DNA from: Akkermansiaceae bacterium
GTDB lineage: Bacteria; Verrucomicrobiota; Verrucomicrobiia; Verrucomicrobiales; DEV007
Assembly: GCA_024233085.1 (NCBI GenBank)
Contig: JACKQC010000002.1
Location: forward strand, 434,001 to 498,000
Direction: 5' to 3'
Length of the DNA stretch: 64,000 nucleotides
Below are positions 7,976-15,766 of the stretch, piece by piece (position 1 is the first letter of the stretch; the number at the start of each line of letters is the position of its first letter). A program made the translations under genes and the position numbers. The notes under the pieces are model-generated. The model had not been told where the DNA came from, made no database searches, and saw only the letters and a list, made by a program, of their open reading frames with translations.

Positions 7976-9103
7976 TTATCGAGCCCCGGCGGCGGCGGTG
8001 GCGGGGTAGTGAATTTCCTGGAAAACCCCGCCGCCCACCAGCGTTTCGCCCTCGTAAAAGGCGCAGATCTGGCCCGGGGTCAGCGCCCGCTGCGGTTCGG
8101 CAAACCGAACCAACAGGGTTGAGTCGCCGACCAGACCCTGTTCGATCGAAATCCGCGCCGCCGGGCAACGGTAGCGCGGCTGGGCGCTCGGTTCCCCGAT
8201 CGCCTCCAGCGGCCGGTTCGTGACGCTGACCGATCCGACGACGCACTCCGACGCGAAGAGCCGCGGGGCGTCCGGGCTTTCCAGCGCGACGACGAGTTCG
8301 TTGGTGGCGGGCCGTTTTTCCACCACGACATAAGCCTTTCCGTACACGTCGGAGGCGACCCGCAGTCCCTTTCGCTGACCGAGCGTGTGGAAATGCAGGC
8401 CGCGATGCTCGCCCAGCACTCGGCCGTCCCAGGCGACGATGGGGCCGGGCTCCTCGGGGATGTAATGGGCGAGGAAATCGGCCATACGAATGTCTCCGAT
8501 GAAGCAGATGCCCTGGCTGTCCTTCTTGCGCGCCACGGGGATGCCGAACTTCCTCGCCAGCTCCCGCACCTCCGGCTTCGGCAGATGACCGATGGGAAAC
8601 AGCGCCGGCCGGATCTGCGGCTGCTCCAGCAGCGCGAGGAAATAGGTCTGATCCTTGTTCGGATCAAGCCCGCGCAGAATGTCGGCCGAGCCGTCGTCGT
8701 CGCGATGCCGGACGCGGGCGTAGTGCCCGGTGGCGATGGCGTCAAAGCCCTGCGCCTCCGCGAAATGGCGAAACACGCCGAACTTCATCTCGCGGTTGCA
8801 CATCACGTCGGGATTCGGCGTCACGCCCTCGCGATAGCCCGACAGCAGATACTCGACGACCCGGTCGCGGTATTCGTCCATCAGGCTGAGAATGCGGAAC
8901 TCGATGCCGAGGCTGTCGCAGACGGCGCGCGCGTCGCGGATGTCCTGTTCCCAGGGGCAATCGCCGGGGAGCCCCTCTTCGTTGGTCCAGTTTTTCATGT
9001 AGGCGCCGACGACCTCGTGCCCCTGCTCGAGCAGCAGGGCCGCCGCGACGCTGCTGTCGACGCCGCCCGACATCGCGGCGAGGATGCGTTTTTTTCCGGA
9101 CAT
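7976..9103 (-). CDS. mnmA: tRNA-specific 2-thiouridylase MnmA
   Basis: 375 residues, full length. MnmA installs the 2-thio group on U34 of Lys, Glu and Gln tRNAs using ATP and a persulfide. Visible motifs: the PP-loop S-G-G-V-D-S-S at 12-18, the nucleophile Cys102 in NPDVMCNREMKFG, and the second catalytic Cys200 in G-I-C-F-I-G-D. Residues about 320-334, in the C-terminal beta-barrel just before A-E-P-Q-R-A-L-T-P-G-Q, are encoded by a copy of the dispersed palindrome; the sequence there (EQGLVGDSTLLVRF) is still compatible with the barrel strands and the frame is intact. The conserved residues on both sides are preserved, so the enzyme is probably active. Confidence 0.97.
   Translation of the reverse strand: MSGKKRILAAMSGGVDSSVAAALLLEQGHEVVGAYMKNWTNEEGLPGDCPWEQDIRDARAVCDSLGIEFRILSLMDEYRDRVVEYLLSGYREGVTPNPDVMCNREMKFGVFRHFAEAQGFDAIATGHYARVRHRDDDGSADILRGLDPNKDQTYFLALLEQPQIRPALFPIGHLPKPEVRELARKFGIPVARKKDSQGICFIGDIRMADFLAHYIPEEPGPIVAWDGRVLGEHRGLHFHTLGQRKGLRVASDVYGKAYVVVEKRPATNELVVALESPDAPRLFASECVVGSVSVTNRPLEAIGEPSAQPRYRCPAARISIEQGLVGDSTLLVRFAEPQRALTPGQICAFYEGETLVGGGVFQEIHYPATAAAGAR
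8107..8146. repeat. Dispersed palindrome, copy 2, inside mnmA
   Basis: Left arm CCAACAGGGTTGAGTC, a GCC spacer, right arm GACCAGACCCTGTTCG. It lies wholly within mnmA and is translated in frame on the minus strand. The core AACAGGGT/ACCCTGTT is conserved, and the differences from the intergenic copies (for example CAG in the right arm) do not create a stop. Confidence 0.9.
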
Positions 9104-9250
9104 TCGCGGAATGTAACGCGTCTTTTTCCCCGCCGCAAAATGCCGGCATTGCCCTGAACCACGGCGAATCGACGAAAAATCCCGACCCTCGGTCCCGTAA
9201 ATCCTGTTAAACCCGTCAAAAAGCGCGTAACAAGAAGCCTTCCGATCATC

Positions 9251-9919
9251 ATGCCCTCCACCGACAATCCCACCATCGGCCCGGGTTCGTCGCCCGCGCC
9301 CGGCTGCGTCATTCTCGCGACCATTCTGACCGTCTTCGGCGGCCTGGCGATTCTCTACACCATCGTCGCCAATGTGCAGAACCGGCGCCTCGGCGGTTTC
9401 ACCGAGGATCAGCCGGCGAAGATCGAAACCTTCGCCCCCTCCGCCGAGCAGACCGAAAAGGCCAATCAGAAACTCGGCGACCTCGTCCGCGCCGCGCTGA
9501 CGAATGAGTCGGACCGCGTCCTTTTCTCCGCCGACGATCTCAACACCCTTATCGCCACCCGCGAGCTGCTGAAGGATTTCCGGGGCCAGACCTTCATCCG
9601 GAAAATCGGCGCGGAAGGCATCGAAGCCGAAATGTCACAGCCGATGCGGAAGGGCTTTTTCGGCGGCGGACGGCGTTATCTCAACGGCACCTTTGTCCTG
9701 AAACCGGAACTCAAGGGCGGCACGGTGCTGTTTCGGGTCGCCGACATCCGCGTCCCGGACCGCGAGGTGCCGCGGGCTTTCGTGGAAAGCTACGCCGCGC
9801 TGGAGTTCTTCCGGCTCGACCTGAAGAACGAGGATTTTCTGCCCGTGCTCAAGAAACTGGGAAGCGTCTATCTCGAGGGCGACAGCGCGGTGGCCGAGAC
9901 GCGCGTCGAACTGCAATGA
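9251..9919 (+). CDS. Hypothetical protein with one N-terminal transmembrane helix
   Basis: 222 residues, no family recognised. A single hydrophobic helix (CVILATILTVFGGLAILYTIV) lies at about residues 19-39 after a short Pro/Ser-rich head, so the bulk of the protein (mostly alpha/beta, moderately charged) is probably extracytoplasmic, N-in. There are no cysteines in the soluble part and no obvious catalytic motif. Its TGA overlaps the ATG of the FGE gene (ATGA at 9916-9919), so the two are translationally coupled; it may help FGE or simply share its promoter. The 147-bp gap to mnmA is the only place for the divergent promoters. Confidence 0.8.
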   Translation: MPSTDNPTIGPGSSPAPGCVILATILTVFGGLAILYTIVANVQNRRLGGFTEDQPAKIETFAPSAEQTEKANQKLGDLVRAALTNESDRVLFSADDLNTLIATRELLKDFRGQTFIRKIGAEGIEAEMSQPMRKGFFGGGRRYLNGTFVLKPELKGGTVLFRVADIRVPDREVPRAFVESYAALEFFRLDLKNEDFLPVLKKLGSVYLEGDSAVAETRVELQ

Positions 9920-10917
9920 CCGACCGAAACGGCGCCGAAGGGAAGAAGGCCTGCTGCTCCCCGCCGGCGGAGCGCGCGGTCGACGCCATGCCGTCGCCGG
10001 CGTTTCCGACGGAAAAACGCTCGCCCCGCGCCGGATCGGCCGAGGGCATGACGCGGATCGCGGGCGGCGCCTTTCGGATGGGCGACGAGGGACCGGACTG
10101 CTGGGTCGCCGACGGCGAGGGACCCGCGCGCGAGGTGACACTGTCGCCCTACTGGATGGACCGGACCTGCGTGACCAACGCCCAGTTCGCCGAATTTGTC
10201 GAGGACACCGGTTACGTGACCGAGGCGGAGCGTTTCGGGTGGTCCTTCGTTTTTTTCAACCAGATCCCCAAGGCCCGCCGCAAGACGGCCCGGTTTGCCA
10301 CGGTGCTGGGCCTCGACTGGTGGGCGCGCGTCGAGAAGGCCGATTGGCGCAAACCGGGAGGTCCGGGCACAAACATTCGCAAGAAAATGGATCATCCCGT
10401 CGTCCATGTGTCGTGGGCGGACGCCGCCGCCTGCGCCGCCTGGGCGGGAAAGCGTCTGCCGACCGAAGCCGAGTGGGAATGCGCCGCCCGCGGCGGTCTG
10501 GAGGGCGCGAAATACGCCTGGGGCGACGAGTTGACCCCGGGCGGCAGGCATTTCTGCAACATCTGGCAAGGCCGCTTTCCCGATCTCGACACCGCCGAGG
10601 ATGGCTATGCCGGCACGGCGCCGGCTCGGAGTTTTCGCGCGAACGGCTTCGGGCTCTACAATGTCGCGGGCAACGTGTGGGAATGGTGCGCGGACTGGTT
10701 CAGCCGCGACTGGCATCTGACGGCGGGGCGGACCGATCCGCGCGGCCCCGAGGACGGCACGGCGCGCGTGATTCGGGGCGGGTCGTTCCTTTGCCACAAA
10801 TCGTACTGCAACCGCTACCGGGTCGCGGCCCGGACCTCGAACACGCCGGACTCGACAACCTGTCACCAGGGATTCCGCTGCGCGAGGGACGACGACTCAA
10901 CAGGGTTAGGTCGATGA
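9916..10917 (+). CDS. Formylglycine-generating enzyme (SUMF1/FGE)
   Basis: 333 residues. FGE oxidises the Cys of the C-x-P-x-R sulfatase signature to formylglycine. The family body runs from GGAFRMGDEGPDCWVADGEG near residue 50 to GFRCAR near 323. The decisive feature is the Cys293-H-K-S-Y-Cys298 pair within RGGSFLCHKSYCNRYR, which matches the copper-binding active-site cysteines of characterised FGE; the many FGE-fold proteins that are not oxidases lack it. The sulfatase at 3861 is an obvious client. No signal peptide is seen, although the first 40 residues are not conserved. The last residues (DSTGLGR) and the stop codon come from a copy of the dispersed palindrome, beyond the end of the conserved domain. 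Confidence 0.95.
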   Translation: MTDRNGAEGKKACCSPPAERAVDAMPSPAFPTEKRSPRAGSAEGMTRIAGGAFRMGDEGPDCWVADGEGPAREVTLSPYWMDRTCVTNAQFAEFVEDTGYVTEAERFGWSFVFFNQIPKARRKTARFATVLGLDWWARVEKADWRKPGGPGTNIRKKMDHPVVHVSWADAAACAAWAGKRLPTEAEWECAARGGLEGAKYAWGDELTPGGRHFCNIWQGRFPDLDTAEDGYAGTAPARSFRANGFGLYNVAGNVWEWCADWFSRDWHLTAGRTDPRGPEDGTARVIRGGSFLCHKSYCNRYRVAARTSNTPDSTTCHQGFRCARDDDSTGLGR

Positions 10918-10934
10918 GTCAACCCTGTCGGGTC
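10894..10934. repeat. Dispersed palindrome, copy 3, spanning the FGE stop codon
   Basis: Left arm GACTCAACAGGGTTAGGTC, loop GAT, right arm GAGTCAACCCTGTCGGGTC; 41 bp. The left arm is translated as the tail of the FGE and the TGA stop at 10915-10917 lies in the central loop. The right arm is noncoding, 40 bp before the next start codon. Confidence 0.92.
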
Positions 10935-10973
10935 GGCCTCGCAAACGGCCCCCGACGGGGCGATGATCGTGGC

Positions 10974-12068
10974 ATGGAGAACGAATCCGGCAATCCGCGC
11001 GCGTTTCTGACCCGGCTTTTCGGCGAAGCCGGGGGCCGTCCGTTGCCCTTCGAGCGCTTCATGGAAGCGGCGCTTTTCGATCCCGATTTCGGCTACTACA
11101 CGGCCAACGTCGGCGGGATTGGCGGGGCTCCGGGGACGCGCGGCGACTTTTCGACGACGCCGGGTCTGTCGAAAATTCTCGCCCGCGCGCTGGCTCGCTG
11201 GGTGATAGCCGAGGCGACCCGTCTGCCGGCGCGCCCGGCGCTGATCGAGGCCGGTCCCGGCGAGGGCACGCTGATGGAGGGCCTGCTCGACGGGCTCGGC
11301 TGGTGGCGGCGGCGGGGTTTCGCGGTTCATCTGGTCGAGATCTCGCCCCGCCTGCGAAAACGCCAGCAGGACCGGTTGCGGCGTTTCGGTTTTCGGCGCC
11401 TGCACTGGCACGACCGGATTGAGGACGCGCTCGCCGCCGCGGGCGGCGAGGCCCTGGTCTGGTCGCACGAGTTGGTGGACGCCTTTCCGGTCGTCGCGCT
11501 GCGGTGGAACGCCGCCACGGGGCGTTGGGAGGAAATTCACGCGCGCTTCGAGCCGGCGACGGGGCTTTCGGAATGTTTCGCGCCGCTCTCCGAATCTCGC
11601 CCGCGCCTGGAGCCGGGGGATTTCGCGGCCCTGCGGCCGGGGGCACCGTGGCCGGACGGTCAGCGTGTCGAGCTGCACGCGTCCTACCGCGCGTGGCTCG
11701 ACCGGCTCTCGGCGGGGTTGCGCGCGGGAAGCCTGCTGACGATCGACTACGGCGGTTCGCCGGCCGACATTTACCGAAAACGGCCCGGCGGCTCGTTGCG
11801 GGCTTACTTTCGGAATCAGCGGCTGACGGGACCGGGAATCTATCGGATGTTCGGGCGGCAGGATCTGACGGCGGATGTGTGCTTCGACGACTTGCGCGCG
11901 TGGGGCGAGGCGGCGGGGTTCGGAACGGTCGCCTGCGAGTCCCAGAACGACTTCCTCGCCCGGATGCTGGGCGACCCGGGGCCGCCGAGAGACCGGGCCG
12001 AGGCTTTTTTGCGGGAGCCGGGCGGCGCCGGCGAGGCCTTCCGCGCGCTGTGGCAGCGGAAGGGCTGA
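10974..12068 (+). CDS. SAM-dependent methyltransferase, COG1565/NDUFAF7-like
   Basis: 364 residues from the ATG at 10974. The pattern is that of the COG1565 family: IPFxxFMexALydPxxGYYT near residue 22 (here FERFMEAALFDPDFGYYT), GDFSTTPGLSKILARALA, the SAM-binding IEAGPGEGTLMEGLLD, and WSHELVDAFPVVALRW, then LLTIDYGG and a conserved R-A-Y-F-R-N. The human relative NDUFAF7 methylates an arginine of a complex I subunit; bacterial members are mostly uncharacterised, so an arginine methyltransferase role is inference. Lies 56 bp after the FGE gene with a palindrome between them, and is convergent with 12078. Confidence 0.88.
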   Translation: MENESGNPRAFLTRLFGEAGGRPLPFERFMEAALFDPDFGYYTANVGGIGGAPGTRGDFSTTPGLSKILARALARWVIAEATRLPARPALIEAGPGEGTLMEGLLDGLGWWRRRGFAVHLVEISPRLRKRQQDRLRRFGFRRLHWHDRIEDALAAAGGEALVWSHELVDAFPVVALRWNAATGRWEEIHARFEPATGLSECFAPLSESRPRLEPGDFAALRPGAPWPDGQRVELHASYRAWLDRLSAGLRAGSLLTIDYGGSPADIYRKRPGGSLRAYFRNQRLTGPGIYRMFGRQDLTADVCFDDLRAWGEAAGFGTVACESQNDFLARMLGDPGPPRDRAEAFLREPGGAGEAFRALWQRKG

Positions 12069-12077
12069 AGACCGCGG

Positions 12078-12629
12078 TCAGGGCGCGGGCTCCCCGCTTT
12101 CGATGACGAGGATGAGATTTCCGTCGCGCCATTTCGGGCCGGCGATGAAGAGCGGCTTGCGGCGCAGGATGGCGTCGGTCTTCAGGATCACGTGTTCCTT
12201 TTGCCAGAGTTGCAGGTGCAGCAGGACACCCTTTTCCTCGTCGCCCGGCACGGGTCCCTGGCAGTCGATTTTCAGAAAAAACTCCTCGGACGGCACCACC
12301 CAGGTCTCGTACTCGTCCTGAACGGACTGGGCGGTCTCGCCGATCAGCGAAAAGCGGGACCGGGCGAAGGCCTTGGCGAGTTTTTTGAGCAGGCGTTCGT
12401 GGCGTTCGGCGTCGGCGGGTTTTTTCGCCTCCCCCGCGGAGCCGGCGGCGGCCCCCTCGGGAATCCCGGCGTAGAGACCGGCCCAGATGTGGCAGCCGGG
12501 ATGGGGGTGAGGCGGTTTGGGGGCGGTTTCCTTTTTTTCCTGTCCCGTGGCGGGGTTCCCGGCGAGCAGAGCCGCCGCGGCGAGGCCGATGAGGAGGCGC
12601 GACGGCGGGTTCATGCGCGGTTTTTTCAA
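12078..12629 (-). CDS. Secreted hypothetical protein, last gene of the sigma/anti-sigma operon
   Basis: 183 residues, or 178 from the internal Met at 12614. The N-terminus MNPPSRLLIGLAAAALLAG is a signal peptide, so the protein is exported. The mature part starts with a lysine- and proline-rich linker and contains E-T-W-V-V-P-S-E-E-F-F-L-K and L-L-H-L-Q-L-W-Q-K-E. I do not recognise a family. It lies 34 bp downstream of the anti-sigma gene, so it is probably the final gene of that operon. Confidence 0.72.
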   Translation of the reverse strand: MKKPRMNPPSRLLIGLAAAALLAGNPATGQEKKETAPKPPHPHPGCHIWAGLYAGIPEGAAAGSAGEAKKPADAERHERLLKKLAKAFARSRFSLIGETAQSVQDEYETWVVPSEEFFLKIDCQGPVPGDEEKGVLLHLQLWQKEHVILKTDAILRRKPLFIAGPKWRDGNLILVIESGEPAP

Positions 12630-12663
12630 GAAACGGACGGCGGAGGGGTCGGTCGGCCGCCGC

Positions 12664-13284
12664 TCAGAAATCCACCATCAGATAACCGGGCAGGCTCGCC
12701 GGATCGTCGGCGAGCGCGTGGACGGTGTGGCTCGCGTGCATCGGGTGCAGGGAAAACACGACGCGTCCGGGCGCCATTTCCATCCCGTGGAGGCCGTCGC
12801 CGGCCGGCACTTCGGGCAGGCCGGTGAGGCGGATGACGGTGGCCTCGGCGGAGCGATGATATTCGGCGGTGGCGGAGACTTCGGGATCCGGGGTGAAGGC
12901 GTTGACGACCTCGGACCGGTCGGCGGGGGGACGGGACAGGGTGTGCGCGACCATCGCCACCAGCGCGGCGGCGAAGCCAAGCGCCGACGCGACGCGGAAA
13001 CGCGTGAACCGGGGGAAAACCTCCGCCTCGTCGCTCCATCGCACCAGTCCGGCCTCCGCGTCCGACTCGGCCTCGACGCGGCGCAGGACTTCGGCGTTGA
13101 AAAAATCCGCGTGCGGCACTTTTTCCTCGGCGTGGAGGGCCTCGCGCAACAGTCCCTGAATGCGGACGGCGTTGGCCTTTTCCTCGGTCAATCCGGGATC
13201 GCGGGCCAGGAGGTCGGCGACCGCGTCGTCCTCCAGTTCCCCGTCGAACCAGCGGGTCAGGCGTTCTTCATCGGACGTTCTCAT
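12664..13284 (-). CDS. Probable anti-sigma factor (transmembrane)
   Basis: 206 residues from the ATG at 13284, 50 bp after the sigma gene. The N-terminal 90 residues are acidic and hydrophilic (MRTSDEERLTRWFDGELEDD), the typical beginning of ZAS-like anti-sigma factors in which D-G-E-L lies in the first helix; the zinc ligands of true ZAS proteins are not evident. One transmembrane helix at about 98-116 (VASALGFAAALVAMVAHTL) separates it from a C-terminal extracytoplasmic part of about 90 residues. Position and topology, not sequence identity, support the call. It would hold the ECF sigma factor at the membrane until an envelope signal is received. Confidence 0.75.
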   Translation of the reverse strand: MRTSDEERLTRWFDGELEDDAVADLLARDPGLTEEKANAVRIQGLLREALHAEEKVPHADFFNAEVLRRVEAESDAEAGLVRWSDEAEVFPRFTRFRVASALGFAAALVAMVAHTLSRPPADRSEVVNAFTPDPEVSATAEYHRSAEATVIRLTGLPEVPAGDGLHGMEMAPGRVVFSLHPMHASHTVHALADDPASLPGYLMVDF

Positions 13285-13334
13285 GATGGATGGATGCGGA
13301 AAGGGGCGTTGAAAGAGGTGCGTGAAGGGGTCGG

Positions 13335-13985
13335 TCAGAACTTCGAAAACCGGAGCAATTCCTGAAGCTTTTTTCGGGCGTAAAACAGGCGGGACATCAC
13401 CGTTCCCTGAGAGCATCCGGCGCGCTCCGCGATCTCGGGATAACTGAGGCCCTCGATTTCCCTCAGCCAGATGACTTCCCGGTGTTCGTCGGAGAGTTTC
13501 GCCAGCGCTTCATTCAGTATTCGCCGCAAATCGGCTCTTTCCAAGGCCCGATCGGGAGATTCCTCCGCTTTCGGCACGGTTGGGGCGTCCTCGGCCGCAA
13601 AAACTTCGGGCGCCTCGCCGGCGGTCGTTTCGAACTGGAGGATGGTCGCGCGGTTGCGGAGTTTGCGGAGCCAGTCGTACACGACGTTCCGGGCGATGCG
13701 ATAGAGCCAGGTGTAGAAGCCGCTGTCGCCCTTGAAGCCGGGCAGCGCGCTCCACGCCTTGACGAAGGCGTCCTGGGAAAGGTCCCAGGCGTCTGCCTCG
13801 CTGTTGACCATGCCTCGAATCATTGCGAAAAGTTTTTCCCGATGCCGGACCACGAGCGCGTCGAAGGCGGAGAGGTCGCCGTGGCGGGCCTTTTCCACCA
13901 ACGCTTCGTCCGTGAGGTCCGCGTTTTCACCGACATCCTCCCGGGAGGTCGATGCAGGCTTGGACGGGGAGGAGCCTGAATTCAT
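13335..13985 (-). CDS. ECF-family RNA polymerase sigma factor
   Basis: 216 residues from the ATG at 13985. Region 2 is visible at AWDLSQDAFVKAW and FYTWLYRIARNVVYDWLRK, region 4 at LSDEHREVIWLREIEGLSY followed by the helix-turn-helix EIAERAGCSQGTVMSRLFYARKKL. There is an acidic linker (EVFAAEDAPTVPKAEESPD) between the two. A longer frame to 14084 would run into the dispersed palindrome and is less likely. It lies between the Tol-Pal-like operon and its anti-sigma factor, so it may control envelope maintenance genes, perhaps its own neighbours; the target promoters are not evident. Confidence 0.93.
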   Translation of the reverse strand: MNSGSSPSKPASTSREDVGENADLTDEALVEKARHGDLSAFDALVVRHREKLFAMIRGMVNSEADAWDLSQDAFVKAWSALPGFKGDSGFYTWLYRIARNVVYDWLRKLRNRATILQFETTAGEAPEVFAAEDAPTVPKAEESPDRALERADLRRILNEALAKLSDEHREVIWLREIEGLSYPEIAERAGCSQGTVMSRLFYARKKLQELLRFSKF

Positions 13986-14057
13986 TCGAAGGAAAAATCG
14001 GCGCCGGAATTTTCTTAAAGGCCACCACCCCGGGGACGGTGGCTCGCGACCCGGGAA

Positions 14058-14094
14058 CTGGACAGGGTTGGGTCGTCGAGTCAACCCTGTTTGG
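14058..14094. repeat. Dispersed palindrome, copy 4
   Basis: Left arm ACAGGGTTGGGTC, short TC spacer, right arm GAGTCAACCCTGTTTGG, located in the gap between the OmpA-domain gene and the sigma factor gene. The core AACCCTGT/ACAGGGTT pairs perfectly. It could act as a hairpin between the two genes in the minus-strand transcript. Confidence 0.9.
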
Positions 14095-14114
14095 CGACGG
14101 GTCGGGATCGGCGG

Positions 14115-15185
14115 TCAGTTGCGGATGACGATCTCGACGCGCCGGTTGAGCGACTGTTCTTCGATGCTGCCGTTGGGATTGACGATGGGCCGGCCGCGCC
14201 CGTACCCGACGGCCTTGATATTCTTGGCGCCGATCTGCAGGCGTTCCATCAGCCAGTCGCGGACGGCGCCGGCGCGCTTTTTGCTGAGGTCCATGTTGTA
14301 CTCGTCGGTGCCGAAGGTGTCGGTGTGGCCTTCGATGACGAACTGCGCCTTTTCGTTGGTCTGCACGATGAAGGCGAGCTTCATCATGCTCAGGCGGGCG
14401 GCCTCCTTCAGTTCCCATTCGTTGTATTCGAAGAGAATGTCGGTCGGCATGAGGATTTTTTCCTCGCCGGGCGGCAGGTTGCCTCCGGTGGCGCCGATGA
14501 GGCCGTCGAGGGTGTTGTAGCCCTCCATGAATTTCCCGGCGTCGTTGCCGAAGGCCTTGGCGGCGGCGTCCTTGAAAAACTTGTCCGTGTCCAGGCCCTT
14601 GGTGACTTCGTCGGCGTCGAGAGCCATGATGGGCTGGTCGGCGGAGACGGCGGAGGATTCGAGCAATTTCTCGCGCATCTCCTTCAGATCCTTCCCCAAC
14701 AGCTCGGACGCGTTGATTTGCATCGCCTCGGCGACGACGGCGGGGGTGTTGGGGCGGGCGATGGCGACTTTTTCGTTGGAGAAAATCTTGGCGCTGTCCA
14801 CTTCGGGCGTCAGCTTGACCTCCTTGTCCTTCATCCGTTCCATGAGGTCGAATTCGTCGAGCGATTTGTCCACCATGGGGAGATCGCTGAGCTTTTCGGG
14901 CTCGATGGGCTCGGGCTTCGGGAGATCGGGCTCTGGCAGGAGTTCCTGCAGCTTGTCCTTGTCGACCACGAGCTGGTCGCCGTGGTTTTTCCAGACGATG
15001 TCGTCGGCCTCGGCCGGGCCGCCCTTGAACCACTCCAGCTCGCCGAGGGCGACATAGAGACAGACGTGGACGATGACCGAGAAAAGCAGCGCCAGCAGCA
15101 CCCACCAGCCGAGGTTGCGGGTGGTCTCGATCTTGAAACTCGGCGCCTGGCGCGCCGGCGATTGCCAGTTGAAGGCGGGGTCCAT
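14115..15185 (-). CDS. OmpA-domain protein with TonB/TolA-type inner-membrane anchor
   Basis: 356 residues. The C-terminal about 115 residues are an OmpA/Pal peptidoglycan-binding domain (DILFEYNEWELKEAA, IEGHTDTFGTDEYNMDLSKKRA, and a final NRRVEIVIRN). The N-terminus is not a lipoprotein or outer-membrane signal but one transmembrane helix at about residues 27-47 with S36-V-I-V-H40, the S-x3-H pattern that TonB and TolA use to contact ExbB/TolQ. The middle is helical, rich in K, E, D and P. The upstream genes are TolQ-, TolA- and TolB-like, so the protein may join the energised inner-membrane complex directly to peptidoglycan. It is the last gene of that operon. Confidence 0.88.
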   Translation of the reverse strand: MDPAFNWQSPARQAPSFKIETTRNLGWWVLLALLFSVIVHVCLYVALGELEWFKGGPAEADDIVWKNHGDQLVVDKDKLQELLPEPDLPKPEPIEPEKLSDLPMVDKSLDEFDLMERMKDKEVKLTPEVDSAKIFSNEKVAIARPNTPAVVAEAMQINASELLGKDLKEMREKLLESSAVSADQPIMALDADEVTKGLDTDKFFKDAAAKAFGNDAGKFMEGYNTLDGLIGATGGNLPPGEEKILMPTDILFEYNEWELKEAARLSMMKLAFIVQTNEKAQFVIEGHTDTFGTDEYNMDLSKKRAGAVRDWLMERLQIGAKNIKAVGYGRGRPIVNPNGSIEEQSLNRRVEIVIRN

Positions 15186-15249
15186 CGACAGCGGGGAATG
15201 GTCGGGAATGTAACCGCATTCCGCGCCGGACGCAAAGGCTCGCCCCGAG

Positions 15250-15720
15250 TCAGCGCCGCTTTCCGGCGCGGTTCGCGTTTCGGTCGTCGACGTAGGCGCG
15301 CAGCATCATTCCGATGCCGCCGGCGATCATCACCAGCAGCAGGATGGCGTGGCTGCCCTTCACCTGAAACTGCGGCCGGAACCGGCTCACGATCTCGATC
15401 ACCAGGATCGCGACACCGATCCAGGTCACGACCCAGGCCCACGTGCGCCGCACGTCGAAAAACAGGGCGATCACCCCGATGAACAGCGGCACCAGCACGA
15501 TGCCCATCGAAGTCGTCTGGGCGAATCCGCCGCCGGCCCCGTCTCCCCCGCCGCCGCCGTGATGACCGCGGACGCCGTGGATCGCCCCCGACACCAGCCC
15601 CATCCGGGCGGTGGTGAAATGGACCGAGTCGAAGAAGAACCACAGGCCGGCCAGCGTCATCAGCGCGCCGACGAGAAACTTCACTTCGCCCCCCTGGGAG
15701 CCTCCGGGTTGAATCTTCAT
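15250..15720 (-). CDS. Small membrane protein of the Tol-like operon
   Basis: 156 residues from the ATG at 15720. About four hydrophobic helices: VKFLVGALMTLAGLWFFF, MGIVLVPLFIGVIALFF, WAWVVTWIGVAILVIEIV and AILLLVMIAGGIGMMLRAYV. A Gly/His-rich loop (GVRGHHGGGGGDGAGGG) separates helices 1 and 2. No family recognised. It lies 46 bp after the TolB-like gene and 64 bp before the OmpA-domain gene and is therefore part of the operon; a structural role in the complex is inference. Confidence 0.75.
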   Translation of the reverse strand: MKIQPGGSQGGEVKFLVGALMTLAGLWFFFDSVHFTTARMGLVSGAIHGVRGHHGGGGGDGAGGGFAQTTSMGIVLVPLFIGVIALFFDVRRTWAWVVTWIGVAILVIEIVSRFRPQFQVKGSHAILLLVMIAGGIGMMLRAYVDDRNANRAGKRR

Positions 15721-15766
15721 GCCCAATCGATTAGCAGGTCGCGGAGGCCTTGTCAGCTTCGAATTC

